This document shows positions 28,012 to 34,500 of a stretch of DNA of 64,000 bases, in pieces (position 1 is the stretch's first letter; each line of letters starts with the position of its first letter). The stretch covers positions 2,153,501 to 2,217,500 of the forward strand of contig CP155577.1 in assembly GCA_001306305.2 (NCBI GenBank), in the 5' to 3' direction. A program made the translations under genes and the position numbers. Origin of the DNA: Citromicrobium bathyomarinum (GTDB lineage Bacteria; Pseudomonadota; Alphaproteobacteria; Sphingomonadales; Sphingomonadaceae). The notes beneath the pieces are model-generated. The model was not told where the DNA came from and made no database searches. It saw only the letters and a program-made list of their open reading frames with translations.

Positions 28012-28026
28012 ACCTACCAAGTAGGT
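28012..28026. promoter_or_regulatory. Palindrome just upstream of the luxR gene, candidate autoregulatory operator
   Basis: ACCTAC-CAA-GTAGGT, perfect 6-bp arms. Contains the same 12 bases as the site before the hydantoinase operon. Its place within 20 bases of the predicted start codon suggests that bound protein would block transcription or translation start. Confidence 0.6.
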
Positions 28027-28162
28027 GGCCGCACGCTAACGCGCGGAAATGGCTCGGGCAAGCACCACCCGAAGGCAGACGTGCCGACGGCCGCCTGCCT
28101 AGGTTCTTTCGCAATCTTGGGAAAATTCCGCGCGCAGCATGGCGCGCTGCCTCGAATGGAAA

Positions 28163-28239
28163 TGGTGCGCCCGACAGGATTCGAACCTGTGGCCCCCAGA
28201 TTAGGAATCTGATGCTCTATCCGACTGAGCTACGGGCGC
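28163..28239 (-). tRNA. tRNA-Arg (anticodon CCT)
   Basis: A full cloverleaf on the minus strand: acceptor GCGCCCG/CGGGCGC, D arm with AGCTCAGTCGGATAGAGC, anticodon stem CAGA/TCTG with loop TTCCTAA (anticodon CCT, reads AGG), T arm ACAGG-TTCGAAT-CCTGT, discriminator A, and encoded CCA. 77 bases including CCA. Its 3' end faces the luxR/hydantoinase region, a place where integrated elements often insert, but no integrase or duplicated 3' end was seen. Confidence 0.97.
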
Positions 28240-28285
28240 GCCGGTGGGAAGCCTTAACCGCCGCCTCGCGCGCCCGCAATCCCGG

Positions 28286-28696
28286 TCAACCCCGCGAAGG
28301 ATAGACGCCCTGCAGCGCCACGCAGAAACGCAGGGTCTGCGTACCGGGCACGTCGAGCCGGCCTTCGGCGCGATCGGCCATTGTCGGCCCGCCATCCCGG
28401 CGATCTCCCAGCCGGTTGCGATCCCCGACATGGATCGGCGCACGGCCGCGCAGATCGGGCAGAGCGAACGTCGTCCGCCCATCTCCGCCATAGGTGGTGC
28501 CGTAGAGCGAAAAGAGCGCCGTGTTCTGGCTGATCGACAGCAACTGCCCGTTGGCCTCCGCCCAGCCATACGGGCAGAAGGGATAGCCGACCATGATGAT
28601 TTCGCCGAGATAAGGCGTATCCGAAGCCTGAGCCGGAGCCGTCGTTGCAACCGTGCCGATCGCCGCAGCAAATGTCGCCAAAATTCCGATTTTCAT
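28286..28696 (-). CDS. Secreted phage-tail-collar-domain protein (microcystin-dependent-protein type)
   Basis: 136 residues with a Sec signal peptide (MKIGILATFAAAIGTVATTAPAQA|S) and one tail-collar fold: GEIIMVGYPFCPYGWAEANGQLL, ISQNTALFSLYGTTYGGDGRTTFALPDLRGRAPIH. In phages this fold is in tail fibres, but free-standing bacterial copies are common and usually of unknown role. It is shorter than the usual 170-180 residues and there are no phage genes around, so I do not read it as prophage. Start ATG at 28696 behind GGGGGAA. Confidence 0.85.
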   Translation of the reverse strand: MKIGILATFAAAIGTVATTAPAQASDTPYLGEIIMVGYPFCPYGWAEANGQLLSISQNTALFSLYGTTYGGDGRTTFALPDLRGRAPIHVGDRNRLGDRRDGGPTMADRAEGRLDVPGTQTLRFCVALQGVYPSRG

Positions 28697-28771
28697 GCAG
28701 TTCCCCCGATTAGCGACCCGAGCCGATCCTACCGCCCCCATATCCGCTGTCAAAAATGGGAGAAATATCGG

Positions 28772-29242
28772 CTAGTTGGTTTCCTCGGGGGGAGTGAACG
28801 GGATCAGCAGCGGGGCGAAGGAGATCCCCTCCTCCAGCAGCTCGCGCGCTTCTTGCGCATCGGCCTTGCCGTGGATCAGCGCCGCGTCCTTCTCGCCGTA
28901 ATGCATCGCGCGGGTTTCCTCGACGAAACGATCGCCGACATAGGTGCTGTCCTTGATCGTCTCGGCCTGCAGCTTCGCCAGCTTGCGCATCGCTTCCTGC
29001 AGCGCGGGAGGCAGTGCGCCGCCCTGCCCGGTCGCGTCCTCGGACGTGCGCGCGACCTCCACCTTGCGGGCATTGCCCTTGGCAGGCACGGCGGGGGCCA
29101 TCGGCGCCTTGCCGACCTCACCGCTGCCGCAATGCGGGCACGCGATCAGGCCGCGCGCGCCCTGATCCTCGTAATCGGAGGAGGAGCGGAACCAGCCTTC
29201 GAAGCGGTGGCCATTGTCGCAGGAAAGGTCGAACACGATCAT
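28772..29242 (-). CDS. DUF1178-family protein
   Basis: 156 residues. N-terminal MIVFDLSCDNGHRFEGWFRSSSDYEDQ and the zinc-ribbon-like Cys pairs (CDNGH, CPHCGSGEV) identify the alphaproteobacterial DUF1178 family; function unknown. C-terminal part is acidic and ends LIPFTPPEETN. Start ATG at 29242 overlaps the nitrilase stop as ATGA, so the two are translated together; the order grxC-nitrilase-DUF1178 is seen in relatives. Confidence 0.9.
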   Translation of the reverse strand: MIVFDLSCDNGHRFEGWFRSSSDYEDQGARGLIACPHCGSGEVGKAPMAPAVPAKGNARKVEVARTSEDATGQGGALPPALQEAMRKLAKLQAETIKDSTYVGDRFVEETRAMHYGEKDAALIHGKADAQEARELLEEGISFAPLLIPFTPPEETN

Positions 29243-30063
29243 GACGCGCGGTATTCCGGAATAGCGCGGCGATTGGCAAGGCTGGGCACCTGCGCGCGGG
29301 CCTTCGCGATGCGGCCCTGGTCGATCTCGGCAAAGCCAAGCCCGGCCTCGGCGCCCATATCGAGCAGCACTTCGCCCCACGGGTCGACCACCAGGCTGTG
29401 GCCGTAGGTTCTGCGCCCGTCGGCATGTTCGCCGACCTGCGCCGCGGCGACCACGAAGGCACTCGCCTCGATCGCCCGCGCACGCACCAGCGTATGCCAG
29501 TGGGCAGAGCCGGTGGGTACGGTGAAGGCGGCGGGGATCGCGATCATATCGCAGCCTGCGCGGCCCAGCGCATCGAACAGCGCAGGGAAGCGGATGTCGT
29601 AGCAGATCGTCAGGCCGAGCCGCCCGGCAGGCGTTTCGCCCGTCACCGACAGCGCCTCGCCCGGCTGGTAGGCGTTGGATTCGCGCCAGCTTTCCCCGCT
29701 ATCGAGGTCGACGTCGAACATGTGCAGCTTGTCGTACCGGCCCGCGATCTCGCCCGTGGGCGCAATCAGCAGCGAGCGGTTGGCGAGCATCCCGTTCTCC
29801 AGCCTGACCGGCAGGCCGAAGGTCGCCCATATCGCGTGTTCACGCGCGGCATCGCGCAGCCGGTCGACCAGCGCAGGGTAGCCATCCGCCGCCATCGTCT
29901 CGCCGGCACGCCGGCGATCCCGGTCGAGCAGCAGCGCCATCTCGGGCGCGAACAGCATATCCGCCCCGCCCTCGCGCGCCTGCGCCATGCCGGCGATCAG
30001 CGTATCCGCATTGCCCGCGGGATCGACGCCCGAGGTCATCTGGAGGACGGCGATTGTGCTCAC
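29239..30063 (-). CDS. Carbon-nitrogen hydrolase of the nitrilase superfamily (Nit-like amidase)
   Basis: 274 residues with the full Glu-Lys-Cys triad: FAPEMALL, YDKLHMFDV and LTICYDIRFPALF. The HMFDVDL and CYDIRFPAL segments resemble the Nit1/Nit2 group, whose members hydrolyse omega-amides or deaminated glutathione. The link with the adjacent glutaredoxin gene makes a deaminated-glutathione amidase role attractive but unproven. The start is GTG at 30063 (VSTIAVLQMTSG), 8 bases past the grxC stop; the longer frame is a grxC shadow. Confidence 0.9.
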   Translation of the reverse strand: MSTIAVLQMTSGVDPAGNADTLIAGMAQAREGGADMLFAPEMALLLDRDRRRAGETMAADGYPALVDRLRDAAREHAIWATFGLPVRLENGMLANRSLLIAPTGEIAGRYDKLHMFDVDLDSGESWRESNAYQPGEALSVTGETPAGRLGLTICYDIRFPALFDALGRAGCDMIAIPAAFTVPTGSAHWHTLVRARAIEASAFVVAAAQVGEHADGRRTYGHSLVVDPWGEVLLDMGAEAGLGFAEIDQGRIAKARAQVPSLANRRAIPEYRAS

Positions 30064-30071
30064 GAGTGCGC

Positions 30072-30332
30072 TCAGCCTTCGAGCATCGCGTCGAGCTTGC
30101 CCTGCCGCTCCAGCGCGTGCAGCTCGTCCGATCCGCCCACGTGGGTATCGCCGATGAAGATCTGCGGCACGGTGCTCGCATTGGGCGCGCGTTCGCGCAT
30201 CTCGTCCCGCTTGGGGCCGCCCATGGTGATGTCGTATTCGTTGAACTCGACGCCCTTCTTTTCCAGCAGGGACTTGGCGCGGAAGCAGTATCCGCATCCG
30301 AACTTGGTATAGATATCGATCTTGGCTGCCAC
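30072..30332 (-). CDS. grxC: Glutaredoxin 3
   Basis: 86 residues, normal GrxC length. Glutathione-dependent disulfide reductase. The active site reads CGYC (FGCGYCFRAKSLL) instead of the usual CPYC; both Cys are kept. The cis-Pro segment TVPQIFIGDTHVGGSDEL binds glutathione. GTG at 30332 is chosen, with CGAGGAA upstream; the longer open frame has no similarity. It is divergent from hsp20 and probably starts the grxC-nitrilase-DUF1178 operon. Confidence 0.93.
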   Translation of the reverse strand: MAAKIDIYTKFGCGYCFRAKSLLEKKGVEFNEYDITMGGPKRDEMRERAPNASTVPQIFIGDTHVGGSDELHALERQGKLDAMLEG

Positions 30333-30366
30333 TGCTTGTTCCTCGCGTTTTCGGTGTTTGAGGGCT

Positions 30367-30395
30367 CTTGCGCGCCTTCGCACGCTCCCTACATT
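30367..30395 (+). promoter_or_regulatory. Possible heat-shock (RpoH-type) promoter for hsp20
   Basis: CTTG at 30367-30370, then 18 bases, then CTACATT. This roughly fits the CTTG / CYTATNT pattern reported for alphaproteobacterial RpoH, in the right place about 80 bases before the small heat-shock gene. The -10 match is imperfect. Confidence 0.3.
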
Positions 30396-30400
30396 CGATC

Positions 30401-30434
30401 TGTCCGGCGATGCCACAACGGGTCGATCCGGACA
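30401..30434 (+). promoter_or_regulatory. Hairpin in the probable hsp20 leader
   Basis: TGTCCGG and CCGGACA, perfect 7-bp arms with a 20-base loop, 42 bases upstream of the hsp20 start. May shape the leader RNA; I do not see a classical ROSE thermometer pairing with the ribosome site. Confidence 0.35.
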
Positions 30435-30475
30435 CCATGTAACTGACAGAATCGCTCAATGGAGGATTTGTTTCA

Positions 30476-30958
30476 ATGGCACGTATCGATTTCACCCCCT
30501 ATCGCCGCAGCACCGTGGGCTTCGACCACCTGTTCGACCTGCTCGAAAGCTCGGTCCGCAACAGCGGCGACAACTACCCCCCTTTCAACATCGAGAAACG
30601 TGGCGAGGACGAGTTCCGCATCACGCTTGCGCTCGCCGGGTTCAAGCCCGAGGATATCGACATCACCGCGCAGCAGAACCTGCTGACCGTCACCGGTCGC
30701 AAGCAGGACGAGGCGCGCGGCGCGGATAGCGAGATGCTGCATGTCGGCATCGCCAACCGCGGGTTCGAGCGGCGCTTCGAACTGGCCGATCACGTGCGCG
30801 TTTCCGGCGCCGATCTGGCGGACGGCCTGCTGGTGATCGACCTGCTGCGCGAAGTCCCCGAGGCGATGAAGCCGAAGAAGATCGCGATCAACGGCCAGAA
30901 GTCGTCGCTGAGCCTTGTCGACGACAGCTCCGACAAGTCGGAAAAAGACGCCGCCTGA
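30476..30958 (+). CDS. Small heat-shock protein of the Hsp20 / IbpA type
   Basis: 160 residues. The N-terminal FTPYRRSTVGFDHLFDLLE and the alpha-crystallin domain (PPFNIEKRGEDEFRITLALAGFKPEDIDITAQQNLLTVTGRK ... GFERRFELADHVRVSGADLADGLLVIDL) match class-A bacterial IbpA. ATP-independent holdase in the cytoplasm that protects unfolding proteins with DnaK/ClpB. GGAGGA precedes the ATG. Monocistronic, ended by a strong terminator; probably heat-induced. Confidence 0.95.
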   Translation: MARIDFTPYRRSTVGFDHLFDLLESSVRNSGDNYPPFNIEKRGEDEFRITLALAGFKPEDIDITAQQNLLTVTGRKQDEARGADSEMLHVGIANRGFERRFELADHVRVSGADLADGLLVIDLLREVPEAMKPKKIAINGQKSSLSLVDDSSDKSEKDAA

Positions 30959-30999
30959 CGCGGCACGGATAGCCTGAGAGGCTATCGCGCAAACCAGTC

Positions 31000-31036
31000 G
31001 CCCGCTGCTCCACCCCAATGGAGCGGCGGGCTTTTT
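31000..31036 (+). terminator. Intrinsic terminator after hsp20
   Basis: 13-bp stem GCCCGCTGCTCCA / TGGAGCGGCGGGC with one G-U pair and a 6-base loop, followed by TTTTTCTTT. Confidence 0.88.
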
Positions 31037-31297
31037 CTTTATTTCTATAAGTTTGGGCGGGGTTTGGGGCGGCCCAATAAAGGACCGCCCCGCGGCATGG
31101 CCGCCCTGACCGAGTCTGCCCGTCCGGGTCGCAGAAGACGTTCAAACCCGGGACAAGCTGGATAGATGGGCCCCCCCATAAAATCCTTACGTTGCCCCCA
31201 CAACGCGTTGGAATCCTATGACGGATAAATTCTGAAAGATAAAGACTGTTCGATGTTAACTTTAACTTGGAGCGATCCAAGTTGAGTTACAGCAGTG
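31037..31297. other. Intergenic region with two hairpins, no gene recognised
   Basis: About 260 bases between hsp20 and the pyrG 3' end. It contains a GC-rich 10-bp stem (GGGGCGGCCC / GGACCGCCCC, near 31064-31090) and, next to the pyrG stop, AACTTGG-AGCGAT-CCAAGTT at 31264-31283. The latter may help end pyrG transcription although no T run follows. Right half is noticeably AT-rich for this genome. Confidence 0.4.
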
Positions 31298-32932
31298 CTA
31301 AACCAGACGCGACTGACGCAGCGCAGCCGCTACAAAACCGGCAAACAGCGGGTGCGGCGCGAACGGGCGCGACTTCAATTCCGGGTGCGACTGGACACCC
31401 ACGAACCACGGATGGTCGGGCCGCTCGACAATTTCCGGCAACAGGCCGTCGGGCGACATGCCGGAGAAAATCAGGCCGTCCTTCTCCAACTGCTCACGAT
31501 AGGCGTTGTTCACCTCGTAGCGGTGGCGGTGACGCTCCGAAACGACGGTCGCGCCGCCGTATATCTCGCTGATGCGGCTGCCAGGTTGCAGTTCGGCATC
31601 ATAGGCGCCCAGGCGCATGGTACCGCCCAGATCGCCGTCGGCAGCGCGGGTTTCCAGCCCTTCCTTGGTCATCCATTCGGTGATGAGGCCAACCACCGGC
31701 TGGTCCGTGTCACCGAATTCTGTGGAGGATGCGCCTTCGACGCCCGCAGCGCGCGCGCTCTCGATGCAGGCCATCTGCATGCCCAGACAGATGCCGAAGA
31801 ACGGCACCTTGCGTTCGCGCGCAAAGCGCACGCTGGCGATCTTGCCCTCGCTGCCCCGTTCGCCGAAACCGCCGGGCACCAGGATACCGTGCAGCGGCTC
31901 CAGCTGGGCGGCGATGTCGGACGGGTCACGCTCGAACACTTCGGCGTCGATCCATTTGAGCTTCACGCGGACCTTGTTCGCCATCCCGCCGTGGACGAGC
32001 GCTTCGTTGAGGCTCTTGTACGCATCCTTCAGTCCGACATACTTGCCGACCACGCCGATGGTGACTTCGCCTTCGGGGTGGAAATAGCGATCCGTGACCT
32101 CGCGCCACGGGTCCAGATCGGGCTCGGGCGCGTCGGTGATGCCGAAACCGCGCAGAACCTCGGCGTCGAGGCCTTCCTCATGGTATTGCAGCGGCACGGC
32201 GTAGATCGATTTCGCATCGAGCGCGGGGATGACTGCCTGCTGGCGCACGTTGCAGAAATTGGCGATCTTGCGCCGTTCGCTGTCCGGGATCGGATGCTCC
32301 GCGCGGCACAGCAGCACGTCGGGCTTTATCCCGAGGCTGGCCAGTTCGCGGACCGAGTGCTGCGTCGGCTTGGTCTTCAGCTCTCCGGCCGCGGCAATGT
32401 AGGGCACCAGTGTGACATGGACGCTGAGCGTCTGCATCGGCTCCAGCTCGTTCCGCAGCTGGCGAATCGCTTCCATGAAAGGCAGCGATTCGATGTCGCC
32501 GACGGTGCCGCCGATTTCGCACAGGATGAAATCGTGGTCGCCCTGATCGGCCAGCGCGAACTGCTTGATCGCATCGGTGACGTGCGGAACGACCTGCACC
32601 GTCGCGCCCAGATAGTCGCCGCGGCGCTCCCTGGCGATGATGTCCTGATAGACGCGGCCAGAGGTTATATTGTCGCCCTGGTGCGCCGAAACGCCGGTGA
32701 AGCGTTCGTAGTGACCAAGATCGAGGTCGGTCTCCGCGCCGTCGTCGGTCACGTAGACCTCGCCGTGCTGGTAGGGGCTCATGGTCCCCGGATCGACATT
32801 CAAATAGGGGTCGAACTTGCGGATGCGGACCTTGTAGCCACGCGCCTGCAGCAACGCGCCGAGCGATGCCGCCATGAGACCTTTGCCGAGCGAGGAAACC
32901 ACGCCGCCGGTGATGAAAATATACCGCGCCAT
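31298..32932 (-). CDS. pyrG: CTP synthase
   Basis: 544 residues, standard length. The N-terminal synthetase domain starts [24 protein letters not shown] with its P-loop and has [36 protein letters not shown]. The C-terminal glutamine amidotransferase has the nucleophile in [11 protein letters not shown] and the catalytic His/Glu in [13 protein letters not shown]. Amidates UTP to CTP using glutamine and ATP. Third gene of the tpiA-secG-pyrG set. Confidence 0.98.
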   Translation of the reverse strand: MARYIFITGGVVSSLGKGLMAASLGALLQARGYKVRIRKFDPYLNVDPGTMSPYQHGEVYVTDDGAETDLDLGHYERFTGVSAHQGDNITSGRVYQDIIARERRGDYLGATVQVVPHVTDAIKQFALADQGDHDFILCEIGGTVGDIESLPFMEAIRQLRNELEPMQTLSVHVTLVPYIAAAGELKTKPTQHSVRELASLGIKPDVLLCRAEHPIPDSERRKIANFCNVRQQAVIPALDAKSIYAVPLQYHEEGLDAEVLRGFGITDAPEPDLDPWREVTDRYFHPEGEVTIGVVGKYVGLKDAYKSLNEALVHGGMANKVRVKLKWIDAEVFERDPSDIAAQLEPLHGILVPGGFGERGSEGKIASVRFARERKVPFFGICLGMQMACIESARAAGVEGASSTEFGDTDQPVVGLITEWMTKEGLETRAADGDLGGTMRLGAYDAELQPGSRISEIYGGATVVSERHRHRYEVNNAYREQLEKDGLIFSGMSPDGLLPEIVERPDHPWFVGVQSHPELKSRPFAPHPLFAGFVAAALRQSRLV

Positions 32933-33019
32933 GGGAGGTGGGCCTTACGGGTTAACGGCGTGCGAAGGCAAGCCGTTGCAACGCGCCGGCCCGTCTCCAT
33001 CACCGCCTTTTGAGAAAAT

Positions 33020-33418
33020 TTATTCGGTTGCGCCTGCGAGCGGGTCGGCCGCTTCGCCCTGATCGGCCGCGTCACCCTGCTGTGCAGGTGCTGCAGCAGG
33101 TGCCGCTGCACCGCCCTGCGCCAGCGGATCGGCCGGCGCAGCGGGGGTGACATTGCGGTCGAGCGTCGATTCGATCGAATCGGTGCCGGTCATGTTCACC
33201 GCGAGCGAAGCGAGGATGATCGACAGGACGACGAAGACGACCGCCAGCCAGCGGGTCGCGCGGGTCAGGAAATCCGCCGCGCCGCGTGCGCTCATCATGC
33301 CGCCAGGCGACCCACCGCCGCCGATCCCGAGGCCGCCGCCTTCGGAACGCTGCATCAGGATCACGCCGACCAGCGCGGCTGCGATGATCGCCTGGAGAAC
33401 GGTGAGGAAAAGAAACAT
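33020..33418 (-). CDS. secG: Preprotein translocase subunit SecG
   Basis: 132 residues with two membrane helices: FLFLTVLQAIIAAALVGVILMQ at the N-terminus and LAVVFVVLSIILASLAV near residue 55-72, separated by the glycine-rich GGGLGIGGGGSPGG loop typical of SecG. The C-terminal tail is long, Ala/Pro/Gln-rich and low-complexity, as in other alphaproteobacteria. Auxiliary subunit of SecYEG. The tpiA-secG-pyrG order is conserved in the class. Confidence 0.95.
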   Translation of the reverse strand: MFLFLTVLQAIIAAALVGVILMQRSEGGGLGIGGGGSPGGMMSARGAADFLTRATRWLAVVFVVLSIILASLAVNMTGTDSIESTLDRNVTPAAPADPLAQGGAAAPAAAPAQQGDAADQGEAADPLAGATE

Positions 33419-33504
33419 GATGATGGCTGCTTTCGGCTGATATCTTGGTGCCAGATGGGATCTTGGCGCGCGTTAGGCAAGCAATGCCTGCGCCCCGCCC
33501 CGGC

Positions 33505-34275
33505 TCAATCGCGGTTGGTGATAACTTCCTGCACCGCGAGCACGATGTTCATGAAGCTTTCGGCAGACAGGCTCGCCCCGCCGACCAGCGCGCCGCCAAC
33601 CTCGTCCCCGGCGATGATCTCCGCCGCATTCTCGGCATTGACCGAACCGCCGTAAAGGATGCGGACCGCTGCGCCCTCTTCCTCGCCATAGGTCTTGACC
33701 AGGAAGGCGCGGATCGCGCTATGCATCTCGACGATTTCGTCGATGCTCGCCGCGCGGCCGCTGCCGATCGCCCAGATCGGTTCGTAGGCAATGGTCAGCC
33801 GCTCGCCGGGCTCCTCGATCGTCGCGGGAAGCGACGCCTTGAGCTGGCGGAGGACGAAATCGACCGCCTTGCCCGATTCGCGCTTCTCCATCGGTTCACC
33901 GCAGCACAGGATCAGCTTGAGCCCGGCGGCAAGCGCGGCGGTGCCCTTCTCGCAGATCAGCGAATCTTTCTCGCCATGACCCTGGCGCCGCTCGCTGTGG
34001 CCCAGAATCACGAAGCCCGCGCCCGCATCGGCGACCATCGCGGCGGAAATATCGCCGGTATGCGCGCCGCCATCTGCGGGGTGACAATCCTGCGCGCCGA
34101 CCCCGATCTGCTCGGCCTCGCGGCGGACGGGGTGGATCAGGGTGTAGGGCGGCGCGAGCGCGATCTCGACCTGCATCAGCCGCTGCGCCGCGCGGTCGAT
34201 CGCGCGCGCTTCGGACAGCATCGCACGCGTGCCGTGCATCTTCCAATTGCCAACGATGAAAGGGCGGATCGCCAT
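33505..34275 (-). CDS. tpiA: Triose-phosphate isomerase
   Basis: 256 residues. Catalytic Lys in FIVGNWKMHG, catalytic His in FVILGHSERRQ, catalytic Glu in TIAYEPIWAIGSG, phosphate-binding ILYGGSVNAEN. Interconverts dihydroxyacetone phosphate and glyceraldehyde-3-phosphate in glycolysis. Heads the tpiA-secG-pyrG set and is divergent from the PpiD-like gene; the 225-base gap between them must hold both promoters. Confidence 0.98.
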   Translation of the reverse strand: MAIRPFIVGNWKMHGTRAMLSEARAIDRAAQRLMQVEIALAPPYTLIHPVRREAEQIGVGAQDCHPADGGAHTGDISAAMVADAGAGFVILGHSERRQGHGEKDSLICEKGTAALAAGLKLILCCGEPMEKRESGKAVDFVLRQLKASLPATIEEPGERLTIAYEPIWAIGSGRAASIDEIVEMHSAIRAFLVKTYGEEEGAAVRILYGGSVNAENAAEIIAGDEVGGALVGGASLSAESFMNIVLAVQEVITNRD

Positions 34276-34500
34276 TCCGATAGGTTTCCTGCTATTTTTC
34301 TAAGAAATTACGTCGCGCAACGGGTTTCTCCCGTCACGCAGACGCGGCTCGGTAGCGAAGGACAGCCCGAAGGTCAAAACCATGCTCGCCTTGCGGCACG
34401 CTCTTCGCCGAATTAAGGCTTGCGCGCGATGCGTCAGCGCAACACAGCGCCGGTGCTTACCAGCAATCTGCCAGCTTCCACCCGTAAGGCCCCCGCACCC

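Noticed and set aside
20263-28240. Integrative element inserted at tRNA-Arg
   Set aside because: No integrase, no transposase and no repeat of the tRNA 3' end at the far side.
28286-28696. Prophage remnant indicated by the tail-collar domain
   Set aside because: Single gene with a secretion signal, surrounded by ordinary chromosomal genes.
30888-31280. 130-codon minus-strand frame with a few protein-like stretches between pyrG and hsp20
   Set aside because: Overlaps hsp20 and its terminator, no ribosome site, no recognised family.
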